From NCBI GenBank assembly GCA_029339195.1, contig JAPTJF010000229.1, positions 31,752 to 95,751 on the forward strand: a stretch of 64,000 nucleotides of DNA. Direction: 5' to 3'. Numbering within the stretch: the stretch's first letter is position 1; every line of letters starts with the position of its first letter. Below the pieces are notes generated by a model. The model searched no databases and had not been told where the DNA came from. It worked only from the letters and a program-made list of their open reading frames with translations. Both the position numbers and the translations under genes were made by a program. Below, in pieces: positions 1-11,101 of this stretch. The DNA comes from Micractinium sp. NFX-FRZ (taxonomy: Eukaryota > Chlorophyta > Trebouxiophyceae > Chlorellales > Chlorellaceae).

Positions 1-117
1 TCGTGCTGCAGCTGCCACCGTTGACGGTGCTGCAGCAGCAGTGCATCATCGTGGCGGTGGGGGCGGACAGCCTGCTGTACTGCCGGTCCCGTCTGCTGTC
101 CGACCCTCTTACCCAGA
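1..117 (+). pseudogene. Partial exon of a tandem paralogue of the downstream membrane-protein gene
   Basis: Reading from base 3, this stretch encodes a hydrophobic segment (starting VLQLPPLTVLQQQC and continuing through ADSLLYC and LLSDPLTQ) that is nearly the same as residues encoded at about 2379-2490 in the next gene. The two DNAs match closely up to the codons for DPLTQ and then diverge. It is cut by the left edge of the window, so I cannot tell whether it is the end of an intact upstream paralogue or a broken copy. The frame stays open to base 275 but the extra residues do not resemble the downstream gene. Confidence 0.45.
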
Positions 118-120
118 ACA

Positions 121-1284
121 GCATAAGCACCACATGTGTGCAGCTTCCACGGCTACCCTGTGAATGTTGCAGCACAGCTGGCGACCTGTCACAGACAGTG
201 TCCCACCTGGCAGTACCTGCCGGTACAAATTTCAGAATTCATGTCAGTAATGTGTCTCCCCACAGAAGCTTCTAGCATGCGCCCCATCCTGAATCCTGAA
301 TCATTATAGTGTTAATTTACAGAAGGAAGCTTCTAGAAGGCCTCTGGCCGCCCATGACAGGTAGCCTTCTGCCCCCAAACAGGGGATCTCCTCTCCTCCC
401 CTTGCCTTCCCTACCCGCCGCCCACCTCAGCCCGCCGGGCACCTCAGGACCCCTCCTGAGCCCACCCAGGCTTCGGTGTGCCCTGCACCTGCTTTGTAAG
501 ATCCACAGACCCCGCAGACCCACACAGAGCCTCTTGCAGTGCCAGTCAAGCAGCGCCATGCCGGCGAGGGAAACGAGGGAGGATCCTCTTGCCGCCCTGC
601 CCAGCAGGAAGTGATCAGCACTCGAGCAAACACAGTCAGTGCCACGCACAAAGTGCACCACACCGCTGGCGGCCTTGCCATACACTGCGTTACAATGCCC
701 CCGCCGCTGACCAGGCATGCCATACCAGAATCCGATGCAGGGGCTCCCGGCCACTCCTGTAGTGGAAGCATGTGGCATCGCCTGCCAGGGTGGCAACCCC
801 TGCTGTGCCCCCTGCTGCTGCGCGCCCTGCTTGGTGCCCTGCCACTGGCTCGTACCGCTCCCAGCGCCAACCATGCCTGTCGAACTGCGCCTGATGGTGA
901 CGGCTGCTTGTGGGGGGACGGGGCCCGCTGGTGCCTGCCAGCAGTGGCACCCTGGCCTTTCACGGCACCGGCGGCTGTTAAGAGCTGTGAGTTGGCGCTG
1001 CAGACCAGGAGCTCATGTGAAGGCTGAGCTTGATTACAGTTTCCTGTACTCTGGCCTGTTGTGCCCGGTCTGCCTCGGGGGGTTCCTCCCCCAAGCAGCA
1101 CTGTACAATGCCGCCCGGGATGCTACCTGTGCTGCAGTACTACATAGGGAGGGGAGCATGTGGTCTGTAAAGGCCGCCCTCGATGCAGCCCTGCACGGGG
1201 CTTTCGCTCTCGCAAACATCGTCCAGAGCGTCTTAGGAAGCAGTTACAGGGGACGGAAGGAGAGGACAGCGACAAGGCAGAGCG
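121..1284. other. Stretch without a supported gene
   Basis: Several open frames cross this stretch on both strands, but GC-rich DNA gives open frames by chance and none shows a recognisable domain. A hydrophobic stretch around 1020-1240 (+) could be an extra 5' exon of the membrane gene that follows; I could not link it in phase with confidence. The rest probably holds the end of the partial paralogue and the promoter of the next gene. Confidence 0.3.
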
Positions 1285-2967
1285 ATGAGCCGAGCACTCG
1301 CGCAAAGGCGGCAAGGAGCAGCGCAAACCATCGGGCACACGGATCCTCGGTGCCCGCCGCTGTCACCGACTGCCGCGCGACAGGGGCCAGCAGCAGGTCC
1401 GCCGCTGCCGCCGCCAGCGGGCCCACCCGGTGATTGGGTGCCGCCGCGGCGACGGGCCGAGCAGGCGGCTTGCCTCATGCTGGCGGCAATTCAGGCTGTC
1501 GTCTGGTTCAGGACCGCAGCCACTCGTCGGGAGCACCTGCACCAATCTTTCAACATCCTGTACCATGCGTGCTGGGCGGCCCTGGCGTTCCTCACGCCCC
1601 ATCGCTGGTGGCGCCGCTGGCATGTCGCCTACCTCACCCTCGTCCGCCTGACAGCTTCCTGTGCGCCCAGCACACGCTCCACACAGGTAGGCGCTGTATT
1701 GTGCTGTGCTTAAATCTCACGCTGATGGCCCTGTAGCGCACCACACAGCCGGTGGCTTGCAAGCCCCCCCCCACGTGCTCCTTCCCCCAGCCACCTTTCC
1801 CTGCCGCCGCCACAGGAGGGCCTGGCTAAGTTCATGATGCTGCCCGCCACACCCGGCCTGGCGGGCGCTGCCATCGACTTCCTCCGCGTGTCTTTTGGTG
1901 GGTGGGTGCGGCAGGGAAGGGGCGGGCATGGTGCGGCGCATCACCTGCCCTGCTGCGGCGCTGCACCCCACGCCTCCTTTGTGCACAACCATTGTCAGCC
2001 TGAGCACACATCACATGTGCAGCACAGCATGGCACAGCATGGCACATCCCAGCACGGCATGGCGTCACACAGCGCAGCATGACAGGCAGGCGGGCAGGGC
2101 ACAGCAGGGCACAGCAGGGCGCAGCACAGCGCAGCGCAGCACAGCACAGCGCAGCCAGAACAGCAGGGCACATCAAGGCACGACACAGCAAGAAACAGGA
2201 CAGCAGGGCACGGCGCGTTTGTGAGGCCAGCACATCTCAGGGTCTCCTGGAATCACTCCACATGGACTGGGGGTGCGCACACACACGCCCGCCTGCTTAC
2301 AACCCCACAATGTCCTTGCTGCCCACCCTGCCGCCGCAGGCACGCGCATTCTGGCAGTGTCGCTGCTGGCAGTCGTGCTGCAGCTGCCGCCGTTGGCGGT
2401 GCTGCTGCAGCAGTGCATCAACGCGGCTCTGGCGGCGGACAGCCTGCTGTACTGCCAGTCCCGCCTGCTCTCCGACCCTCTCACCCAGCACCGCCTGTCT
2501 CACCTCTGGCACGCCCTCGACCTGGTGCCCACCCTGTACCCGGCCATAACTACCATCGCTGGCGGGCCGCCGCAACACAAGGACCAGAGTGGTGCATGGG
2601 GTGCAGGGAGGGAGAGGGCAGGTGGCGGCTTACAGTGCCCTTTCTATAAATTCCCCTTGTTCAGCCCGGTCTACTGGAGCCTGGGCAGGCATGGGCCTTG
2701 GCTGCGGGCTGCCAAGCTGCCTGCCCGCAAAGAGACCTTGACCGACCTGTGCGCGCGTTGTGCGCCTGCCTGCCCACGCAGGCATTTCTCAGGCCGAGCG
2801 GCAGTGCGTAGCAGTGCTGTGCTTCCACCATGCCATCGTCGGCATTCTGCTGCCCACGCTGGCTGTGGCCTGGGTGAAGCCGCGGACAGCACAGCACGGC
2901 ACAGCGCAGCCGCAGGCAGTGGGAGCTCAAGGGACCACAGGGGGGGCGGCCTCCTACGCACACCCTG

Positions 2968-2999
<32 letters not shown>

Positions 3000-3215
3000 C
3001 AGCAGGCGGAGCGGCAGCACGGCAGGTTGGCTGGCTGGTTGGGGGCAGCTGCGCAGCGTGCGGCCCGGCTGTGGGCAGCCCTCGACTCGTGGCTGCACGG
3101 CATGTGCCGGGGCGAGGGCCTGGTTGAGCTGCAGGGCGTGCTGGCCCTCTGGATGCTGGTGGGCACCATCTGGCTGCTGTCCCGGGTGGTGGCGGAGCGC
3201 CGGGCATACGCATAG
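1285..3215 (+). CDS. Multi-pass membrane protein of unknown function
   Basis: Four exons join in phase: 1285-1686, 1816-1897, 2340-2591 and 2782-3215, giving 389 residues if the Met at 1285 is the start. I do not recognise the family. Hydrophobic segments are seen in exon 3 (around RILAVSLLAVVLQLPPLAVL), exon 4 (CVAVLCFHHAIVGILLPTLA) and the C-terminus (LALWMLVGTIWLLSRVV), so it is probably an integral membrane protein. Between the last two segments is a polar insert with nine or ten consecutive Gln encoded by CAG repeats. The start is weak: upstream frame is open and more N-terminal exons are possible. A near copy of part of exon 3 lies at the left edge of the window, so the gene belongs to a local tandem pair. 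A TGTAA at about 3590, a candidate green-algal poly(A) signal, lies 375 nt after the stop. Confidence 0.5.
2005..2215. repeat. Degenerate GCACAGCA-type repeat in an intron
   Basis: The second intron of the first membrane-protein gene holds a run of irregular units based on cagcacagc, cagcatggcacagc and cagggcacagc. The same motif recurs at about 2885-2915, 23865-23930 and 36990-37110, so it looks like a common low-complexity element of this genome rather than a coding or regulatory element. Confidence 0.6.
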
Positions 3216-4537
3216 CCGCCACATGTGTGCCTCACTATCCTTTCTAATAGCCGGGTGCGGAGCTCCCCACGCCAAGTTTTATTTTTCTTTTCTGGAAGGA
3301 AATAAATCTGCTGCGCCACCGCCATCACCCATGCCTCACAGAGCTTATGTTCAAACACACCAAACAGCGTCCCTTTCCTCTCTTTGGTTTGAGGCAAATA
3401 CATGGAACCGTTCCCATCCACGCACCTTGCTGCCGACCTGCCAAGACTACTGGGCCCCACTCCTGCAGATCCCCGGAAGGTTTCTCCTCCGACTCGTCGC
3501 TCAGTGGCTTGCGCTGTGCCCGCTTCTGACAGCCTCGAAAGCTGTCTGCACCCCAATCTTACATCTGCTCGACGACACAGCTCATACTGTGTAAGTACAC
3601 TGCTACAACAAAATGTTCGTGTTCAGACAACTACAGATTGTGAGCAATAATAAGCAGTCCAAGGAGTGCCAATGTGTGGAGAAGGAGGGTGTGCAGCACG
3701 TTACCAACTAAGGCTTCGGCAGCTGTCATCAGGTCTGCCAGCAAAGTGTGGTTTGGGGAGGAAGCCCATGGTGCTCCCCTGACGGGAGGCGGTGCTCGAC
3801 CGGCGGCAGCACATGTGCAGGCCGCCAGCCAACCTTGACAGCAGGGACCCCCTGGAGCCTGCAGGACCCGTCGGGGCAGTTCAAGAGGGGTCCTTGTTTG
3901 GCAGGTCCTTGCTCAGGCCGAGAGCACAGTAACCATCCAAGAGAGCGGTGGCTGCTTAGTTCTATCCAGGCAACGTGGTAGACTTGGCTAAGAACGTATG
4001 AAGTAACTCTCCCCACTCCAACCTCTGAATGCAACCTTGTTGGTCTTGGGTTGGTGGGGAGCCAGCAAGAAAGTGCCATCGTGGCGGAGGGATCTTGTCC
4101 AAACCTGCTCAGCCATCCCCTTGAAGCTGGCGACCGTGTACCAACCGCTCCAATTCGCTCACGTTCATCCCGCATCCCGTGCGCTGCCTACGCCGAACCT
4201 ACACCGAACACAGGCAACCAGCCTTGTGTGCCTGGAGGAAGCATGGAGGAGCCCCTGGCACAGCCGGAGTTCGCGGAGCAAGGCCCACGCAAGGGTCAGG
4301 ATTGCGCTGAGCCTGGCCTGCCTGCCGCATGCCACGGTTGGAGCGGCGCCCAGACCCCTCCGCCCGCCGCGCCCGCCACCCACACAAGCGCCGCCGCCGC
4401 CACCGCCTCGCCTTTCTGTAGGTGGCCTCGCCGACCCCACCCCCGGCTCGCCAAGTGCACCTGAGCTGGGTGCTCCCTCCACTCCCGCCTTCCGCGCCCC
4501 GCTGGCCACACCGCCCTCCGAGCCCATCCCCGGCCAG
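3216..4537. other. 3' region of the first membrane gene and 5' region of the second
   Basis: The first few hundred bases are less GC-rich, with an attttatttttcttttc stretch near 3280, as expected of a 3' UTR. A TGTAA at about 3590-3594 is a candidate polyadenylation signal. From 4037 the frame that enters the next gene is open and could add a Pro/Ala-rich N-terminal extension to it. I see no separate gene. Confidence 0.4.
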
Positions 4538-7372
4538 ATGGCCGGCAGCCAGCTGCAGCCCGAGCCGGCCAGCGCCGCCACAACCAAGTCTGTGCCTGCC
4601 ACCGCCCCCCTGGCCACCGCCGCTCCTGCCACTGCGCGCGGCAGCCCCGCCAGCAGCGTGCCTGCTGCCGTGTACATTGCCCTGAGCGCGGCATGGGCTG
4701 CCATGGCTCTCATGCTCCTGCTGGCTCCCGGCATGGTGAGCCCAAACCAGCAAAATGGGGGGCCACTGTCAGTCAGCTGCCGCACCTGGCCAGCACCTTT
4801 CCCTCGTGGCCCCTTGATTCCCCAGCCTCCCTGCCGTCGCCCGTTAGTGCTGTATACCGCGCATCCTCTGTTGACATCACTTGTATGCTGGTGCTTGCTA
4901 GCCACACCCTGGCCGCCCAACACTGACACACCTGCCTCAGCTCACCCCGCCTCCCTCCCTGTCCCCCTCCTGTCTCGGCACTGCAGACGGCCCGCCTCAT
5001 GTTCCGCAAGAGCGCGGTCACCCCCCTGGACGCCCAGCACTCCCAGCTGCTCCGCCTGAACGGCGGACTGCTGGTGGCCGCCAGCGCAGCCGCCGCACTG
5101 GCTCTGGCGCCGGGCGGCGGGTGGGGCTACATCGGTGCCTCCGCCTCGGGTGCGGGTGCTCTTGTAGTGCCAGTGGTTGGGGCGCTACAGTGGTTGTTGC
5201 TCGCACGGATCAGGCGGTGCTGAAGCAGGGCGCGTGGACGTGCTACAGTGTTTTTGTGCCCCACAGCTTCCCTCCCCTCTTTCTCCACCTCCCTCCTGGC
5301 GGACTTGCCTGTGCACAACCTGCCCGCGGCCCCCGTCGGCCCAGGGTAGCGCCTGTTGGACCCCCTACCGCACCCTGCCCAATTTCAAAAACTGACCCCG
5401 CTGCCCTGCCTCCTCCTCTCCCTGCCAAGTGTGCCCGCTCCTCTCCTCTCGGTGCAACCCCTGCAGACCTGCTGCGCCTGGCGCTGGCGGGCCAAGGGCT
5501 GGCCACCCTCTTGCTGTCTTGCCCAGCACTGACCATGCCTCCTGCATGCTGCCCCGCCTCCTCCCCCCTGCAGACCTGCTGCGCCTGGCGCTGGCGGGCC
5601 AGGGCCTGGCCAACACCCTCCTCTTCCTCTACTACTTCCGAAGCATCCAGCCCCTCAACATGGCCGTTGAGCTGGCCACCAACGGAGCCTTCATGGCGCT
5701 GCCGGCGGCCGATCTGCTGGGGCGGGGCTACAGCCTGAGGGTGAGGCCGGGGCTGAGCGTTTTGTGTGTGGGTGGACTTCACTATGTCAGCTATGCAAGT
5801 CCTCGTGAGTTATCATGGTGTTGCTAGAAGCGCTCTGCTGGCACGGGTGCATGAGGGGTGGGGCGGTCAGGGCGGCTGCGGGTCTGCTCGGGCGAGGCTT
5901 CAGCATGAAGGTGCGCACGGGTCTGCGGTTCATGTATTTGTGATCAGTCACCGCCCGCCCACCGACTTGCTGGGGCACGGAGGCAGCTTGACAGCGTGCC
6001 GGTGCTGTGGGCAGGGAGCGTCATTAGCAGGACAGTGCGCCTGCTGGGCCCTCTGCCTGCCCACCCCACCGCGGTGCCTCCTGAGCGCCCACTAGCTGCT
6101 GGCTGCCGGTCCTCTGCCCGACGCCCTCCTCTCCTGCCTGCTTCCCGAGGGCATGCCTCTTCTCAGCGCCGCAAAGGAGACGCCCCACGTCCGCCCCCTC
6201 TGGCGCTGCCCTGCTGCGCAGAGCTTGCTGGGCCAGATCAGGCGCCTGATGATGCCGCGCCCCGGGTCCCTCATGGCCGGCGCATACCTGCTGCTGGCCC
6301 TGCTGCTGCCCCTGTCTGGAGTGGCGCTCTTCTACGCACCCTGGGTGAGGACGCTCTGGCTTGAATTCACCAATGCTTGGGCTTGTTATGGTCGTCAGGC
6401 CTGGGCTTCTGTGCTCCCTTGGTGGTGCACTGAATAGAGGGGCAGGCCTCTCGGGTAATATGACCCTGACGACTTCGTTGTTGTGTCGTGGTGTTGGTGG
6501 CACGCCTGTCCCTCCCTCTGAGCCTGTGTGTGCCGAGCACTCGTGTCCTGGTGCTGCAGCACACGCTGGCAACCCTTCTGCCGGCCCCTGCGCTGCATGC
6601 AGTACACGCTGTACCACTTCTTCGGCTACTCCTACGGCGCCTCCACCTTCCTGCTTGCCAAGCTGGCGGGGGTTGCTGACAAGGCGACCGTGCCCGTGGC
6701 CCTGCTGGTGCTCAAGGTGCGCGAGGAGGGTGGGGGCCTGAGAAACGGGGGGATGTCACTGCCCGTGTGTGGGACGTCACTGCTACACCTGCAGGAAAGA
6801 ACTGCCTGCGTGTTGGGAGTGCCTGCGCGCTACGTGTTGCAGACAGCGTGAGGGTGGCAGGGCGGGGATCGTGCTGCCCACCGCCACGTGTCCCTGGCTG
6901 CCTCCCTCCCTCCAACCCGTTGCTGCAGGCTGCGGCTGAGCAGGGTGCTCTGGGCTCCCCCGTCGCCCGCACCCTGAACGCCGGCATCCTGCTTGCCGGC
7001 CTGGTGCACATGGCGGTGCTGATGCCCCTCCTGGCAAGTGAGTCGGCATTCCGTGGCACGTGGGCGAGTGCGGCCCAAGCTGATGCGCCTGCCTGTTGCT
7101 TGAAAGCCATGCTTGCAACCCCGCTGCAAGCAAGCCCGCATGCCACGCATCGACATCACACGCCTGCCGAGGTGTCACGTCCTGCTTGCTGCCACGTACT
7201 TGCACGCTGTGCCTGCCTGGCTGCAGAGGGCCCCGGCGGCTGGATCCTGCCCGTCAACCTCGCCACCTGGGAGATGGCCACCTTCACCTCTGCCGCCGGC
7301 CTGCTGGCGGGCGGGGGCCCGGGGCGCGCCGCTGAGGAGGTTGTGGAGGAGGTGGGAGGCAAGGAGGAGTGA
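4538..7372 (+). CDS. Multi-pass membrane protein, possibly plastid-targeted, function unknown
   Basis: Seven exons join in phase: 4538-4735, 4987-5149, 5574-5740, 6222-6344, 6603-6716, 6929-7037 and 7227-7372 (339 residues from MAGSQ). I do not recognise the family. Each exon carries about one hydrophobic segment (for example AAVYIALSAAWAAMALMLLL, LMAGAYLLLALLLPLSGVAL, LNAGILLAGLVHMAVLMPLL), suggesting six or seven membrane spans, and the tail is acidic (EEVVEEVGGKEE). The start is uncertain: the frame is open back to a Met at 4037, and the Ala/Pro/Ser-rich N-terminus could be an organelle transit peptide. The introns flanking exon 3 contain decayed copies of both edges of that exon. It lies in the same direction as the first membrane gene and converges on the hydrolase gene. 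Confidence 0.65.
5461..5507 (+). repeat. Decayed copy of the 5' edge of exon 3 of the second membrane gene
   Basis: The bases after a ctgcag at 5461-5466 repeat the true exon-3 start at 5574 (both begin acctgctgcgcctggcgctg) for about 40 nt, 107 nt upstream. The acceptor is also copied. Use of the copy as acceptor would shift the frame. Confidence 0.85.
5873..5994 (+). repeat. Two decayed copies of the 3' edge of exon 3 of the second membrane gene
   Basis: The true edge at 5703-5756 encodes AADLLGRGYSLR followed by a GTGAGG donor. At about 5873-5927 a copy would read AAGLLGRGFSMK with its own GTGCGC, and at about 5952-5994 a third would read PTDLLGHGGSL. All are in the same orientation in the following intron. 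Confidence 0.8.
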
Positions 7373-8187
7373 GGAAACGGTGCTTGCATGAGCAAGGGGA
7401 ACCCTGAATCCGTCCAGGGCATAGCCTAGGGCGCTGGGCCGACCGTGGAAAGTTGTACACTAGCCATTCACAGTGGGTGGCGCCGTTGCACAGTGGGCGC
7501 CGCCCCCACCAGACATCACCCGTGGCAGTGCGTGGGCCAGCTTGCCGCTCACGCTTGCCGTGCCTCTGGTAATCTGTCTGTTGCATGCATGCGTTCTCGA
7601 CCGTGTAATCAGTCACTGCAGTGCGGGGCAGCTGCATCAGGCTGCGGTGGCGTGGGTGGAAAGGTGGGGACTGCAGGTTCTGGAGCTCACGAGGGCCAGG
7701 TGTCACTCTTGAGGAGCCAGCGGGCTGAAGAGGCGGAGGCTGAAGGCTTGAGTCAAGCCTGGCTGCAGCACCGGTGCCGCCACACCCCCTTGGCCATCAA
7801 TCCAATCATTCGCAAACGTGAGACAGTTGTTTGCGTGAATGCTGCTGTCTGGGTGTCGTGTGCCCGATCGCCTCCCACGTCTGCACCACACCCCGCCCTG
7901 CTCCCCGCTTGCTGTGCAGACATCCTTCCGTTCTTGTGTCCGCACCTGTGCCTGTCATCTTGCAAGGGGGGGGGGGGCAGGGGGGGCGACATCCACGCCA
8001 TGATGGCATGCCCTCAGCTCTTCCTTGCAATGCCCCTTGCCGGCTGTTTAAACTACTTGTTTACACATTAAATTGCATTGTAGACTCATGTACTGTATAA
8101 ACTCGTGGATAGATCTTGGGAATGCGGGCATTTGGGCAGCGCCCATGCAACCTGGCCAATCCCTCCCTGCTCTCTCCTGGGCAGGCC
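7373..8187. other. Convergent 3' region between the second membrane gene and the hydrolase
   Basis: No domain-bearing frame is seen. A TGTAA at about 7603 (+) is a candidate poly(A) signal for the membrane gene, and a poly-G run lies at about 7966-7988. A short AT-richer segment near 8045-8110 probably belongs to the 3' UTR of the hydrolase on the minus strand. Confidence 0.4.
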
Positions 8188-10856
8188 TCACGCAACCGCC
8201 ACGCCCCCCGTTGCTGCCCCCTTGACCACCACGCTCAGCTGGCGCGGGTCCTTGCCCTCCGCCCAGGCCAACGTTATCTGCTCCGCCCCCGGCTCGCCCC
8301 GCAGGCGGGCGGCCAAGAAAGCGGTGGTGAGAGCCACTGCATCGGGCAGGATCACGCTGTTGTCCACCGCTGCAGGGCACTGCAGGCTGGCACCCGCCAG
8401 GGGCACGCTTCCCGGCTCCAGAAAGCTGGTGTGGCCTGCCAGGCCGAAGCGGGCCACCCAGGAGCCAGGGGCTGCCACCTCCACAAAGCCGCTGGGCCCG
8501 TCGGTGGGCAGCGCCAGCTCAGCGGAGGACTTGACCTCCAGCCCGGGCCGCTGGTCGTCCCAGTTGCAGCACCACCTGCGGGGGCAGGAGGGGCAGGTGG
8601 GGCGGGCAGGGAGGTGGATGCGGGCAGGCGCCAGGCAGGAGCGCTGTTCTTGAAACGGCAGACACGGTCGATGGTTTGGTGAGTGTGCAAGTGTGGGCCA
8701 ACAGTGGGAAGGGAGGAGCGCGCAGGGCGCGGCGCTGGAGCAGTTAGCTCGCAGTACAAAACTCACGCCAGCACGCGCGCTGTGCAGGGACAAACTGCCC
8801 TAGGGGCGGCTGGCCTACAGAGCTTGCGTGCCAGCCGATGCTGCCTTCCTGCCACCCGCCCCCCTGCCCCTCCGCACCCCCTCCCTCCTCACCAGTTGGG
8901 CCGGCACAGCCCCTGCTTCGCCCAGGCCGCCTCCTCTGCTGAGGAAGGCACGTGGTCCTGGGGTGGCACACACCCGTTTCGGTCCAAGCAGTGGACGCCG
9001 ACCGTAACAACCAGCGCCGGCTGGCGGTACCTGCAAGTGGAAAAGAGGTGGAGGGGCCGTTGTCCAGGTGGGGGTGCAGCACGCAAGCAAGGGCACGCCA
9101 GGGTGGTGACTACCCTAGCGCACCCCATCCAGGTCGTCTGCCCTGTTCCCTCCCACCACCGCCTTCCAGCCTGCCAAACCCCACTAGTGTCACCCCCCAC
9201 ACACACTCAGCCCCCCCCTGCTCACTCGGCGAGGTACTGCCGCGCCACCCGCAGGCTGTACTGCGTGTAATCAACAGGGTCCAGCAGTACAGGGGCGCCC
9301 ACAAAGCCGGGGACCAGGCCCGACAGGATCGCCGCCAGGCCTGGTGGGGAGGGGAGGGGGGAAGAAGAGGCGGCAGCAGGATCACCCACGATGTGTGGTG
9401 GTGTGGGCAGGCCATGCAGCTGAGGTGGCAGCCGGCGACCCACGGGGCGGGAAGCAAAGGGGGCAGCAGCCCTCACACGTACAGTGCAGCAGCCGGGAGC
9501 TTCAGGGCTGTGTGCTCTGAGCGCGAGGCCTGGCCGCTAAGCAAGTAGCTCCCAATGCCCGCATGCACCTGCCGGCTGGCACCGCTCACCTCCCCCCATC
9601 GAGTGGCCGACCACCCCGATGGGTGCAGCCGAGAACTGGCCAGCAAAGGCGCCGCCCCGCGTGTTGTTGGCCGTGTTCCTCCAGGTGATGATGGAGCTCA
9701 GGTATGCGCTCTCCGTCTCGCTGGCCGGCTGGTACAGGCCCCCCAGGGGGCGGTCGTACTGCGGGTGATCAGGTTGTGGGGTGGCAGTTCGGCAGGTGAG
9801 GGCGGGGCGAGCGTGGGCCGCGCAGCATTGGCGTGGGCGAGGGCAGTGGAGAAGCAGGGCGGGTTGGCAGGGTAGGGTGGGCAGGGTGTGAACATATGGT
9901 ATGTCTAAAGGAGGGATGAGCAGGGCCTAGGCAGCACCGCTGCGCGCGGCACAGGCGCCTGTGCAGGGAGACCAGCAGGCACAAGGGGCTCTGCGCACAG
10001 GCCAGCAGTGCGGGCAGGCTGACCTGGATCACAGCGTACCCCCAGGTGGCCAGCCGGTCCACAAAGCTCTTGTAGTAGCCAGGCAAGCAGCTGAAGCCTG
10101 CAACGGGGAAAGGAACAAGACGGGTGGGTGGGTGGGTGGGTGCTACGTGGGGGGAAGGGAGCGGGGGGGACGGGTGGTGCCCACCAGCGGCGCTGTGCCC
10201 CTCCCACTTCTTGTGGCCACCAGCTTCCAGTCAGCTGCCCCTAAGCCTGCCACCCAGCCTACCTCCATCCCCTACTCTTCCCAGCTCACGGCACCCACCC
10301 ACTCACCGCTGATCAAATACACGCTGGTGTAGGGCGCCGGGTAGGCGGTGCAGGTGCCGGGCGTGGGCAGCGTGACGCGCACGTTGATGGCGCACTGCGC
10401 CCCGCGGCAGCCGGTGGCAGAGGCCGACAGGTCCAGAGAGATGTTGGCCACAGCACGCAGGGCGCGGCAGGGGCCCCAGCCCGCGTAGGCCAGCGGCACG
10501 CCCTGCCCGCTTTGCGCGTCCACGAGCAGGGAGTCGGGGGCGAGCACCATGTAGAGGCTCTCCTCGGGGCGCTGGTTTTCAGCGTAAAACGGCGCCTTGA
10601 TGTCCTCGCTTGTTGCTGGGAGCGGCGCCGCCGCCGCAACAGCAGTGCCGCCGCCGTTGTCGGAGGCGGGTGCCGGTGACGCCTCCGATGCAAGCGGTGG
10701 TGGTGCCGTGCCGCTGGCCCAAGCAAACTCCTGTCGCTGGCGCCGGTTGTCTTTTGCGACGCGTGTGAGCACTCCTGCAAGCGTGCCGATCACTGCGCAC
10801 AGCGCGACGCCGATAAGGCCCGCCACCACCCATCGCCGGCTCACGGCAGCGCACAT
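8188..10856 (-). CDS. Membrane-anchored chlorophyllase-like alpha/beta hydrolase
   Basis: Six exons join in phase: 10856-10307, 10097-10024, 9758-9590, 9340-9226, 9030-8893 and 8575-8188 (477 residues). After a short N-terminal signal-anchor (residues about 6-27, VVAGLIGVALCAVIGTLAGV) and an Ala/Pro-rich linker comes an alpha/beta hydrolase core: YLISGF and LATWGYAVIQYDRPLGG, the nucleophile elbow GHSMGG at about 258-263, LLDPVD at about 282-287, and a likely catalytic His in GHTSFLEP near 397. The order GHSxGG, DPVD, late His is that of the chlorophyllase/PAF-acetylhydrolase-like group, where such enzymes cleave an ester; the true substrate cannot be read from sequence. An open frame upstream to 11057 would add residues, but the Met at 10856 directly before the anchor is the better start. 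The F-box/LRR gene ends about 245 bp upstream on the same strand. Confidence 0.78.
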
Positions 10857-11101
10857 GCTGCCTCGAGCAGTGCCGGAACAACCTTCTTGGCCCAAGCGTG
10901 TGTATCCGAGCGCTTTAGACGCAACAAGGGCACGAGCACACCTTGAGGTCACCGCCGCCGCCAGCGTGGCAGGCGCCGAAACCGGTGGCCCAACAACCCT
11001 CCGCGGCCCCCCTGATGCTATGGCAGGGACAAAGAACATGCCGACGAGTGCAATCATTTAAAACGTTTACATGGACGAGCAGTGCACGGCTGCCCCCTGT
11101 G

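Noticed and set aside
317..1101. Long overlapping minus-strand frames at the left edge
   Set aside because: Very GC-rich DNA keeps many frames open; these lack domains and overlap each other in several frames.
4165..4929. Gly/Ala-rich minus-strand frame of 254 codons
   Set aside because: It lies opposite the in-phase first exon of the second membrane gene and has the composition of a shadow frame.
7966..7988. Poly-G run as a telomere-like or structural element
   Set aside because: It is a single short homopolymer interrupted once, without a telomere-type repeat unit.
10857..11057. Longer N-terminus of the hydrolase starting at 11057
   Set aside because: The Met at 10856 sits right before the signal-anchor, and the extra residues have no family-like feature; they would also leave only about 45 bp to the neighbouring gene.
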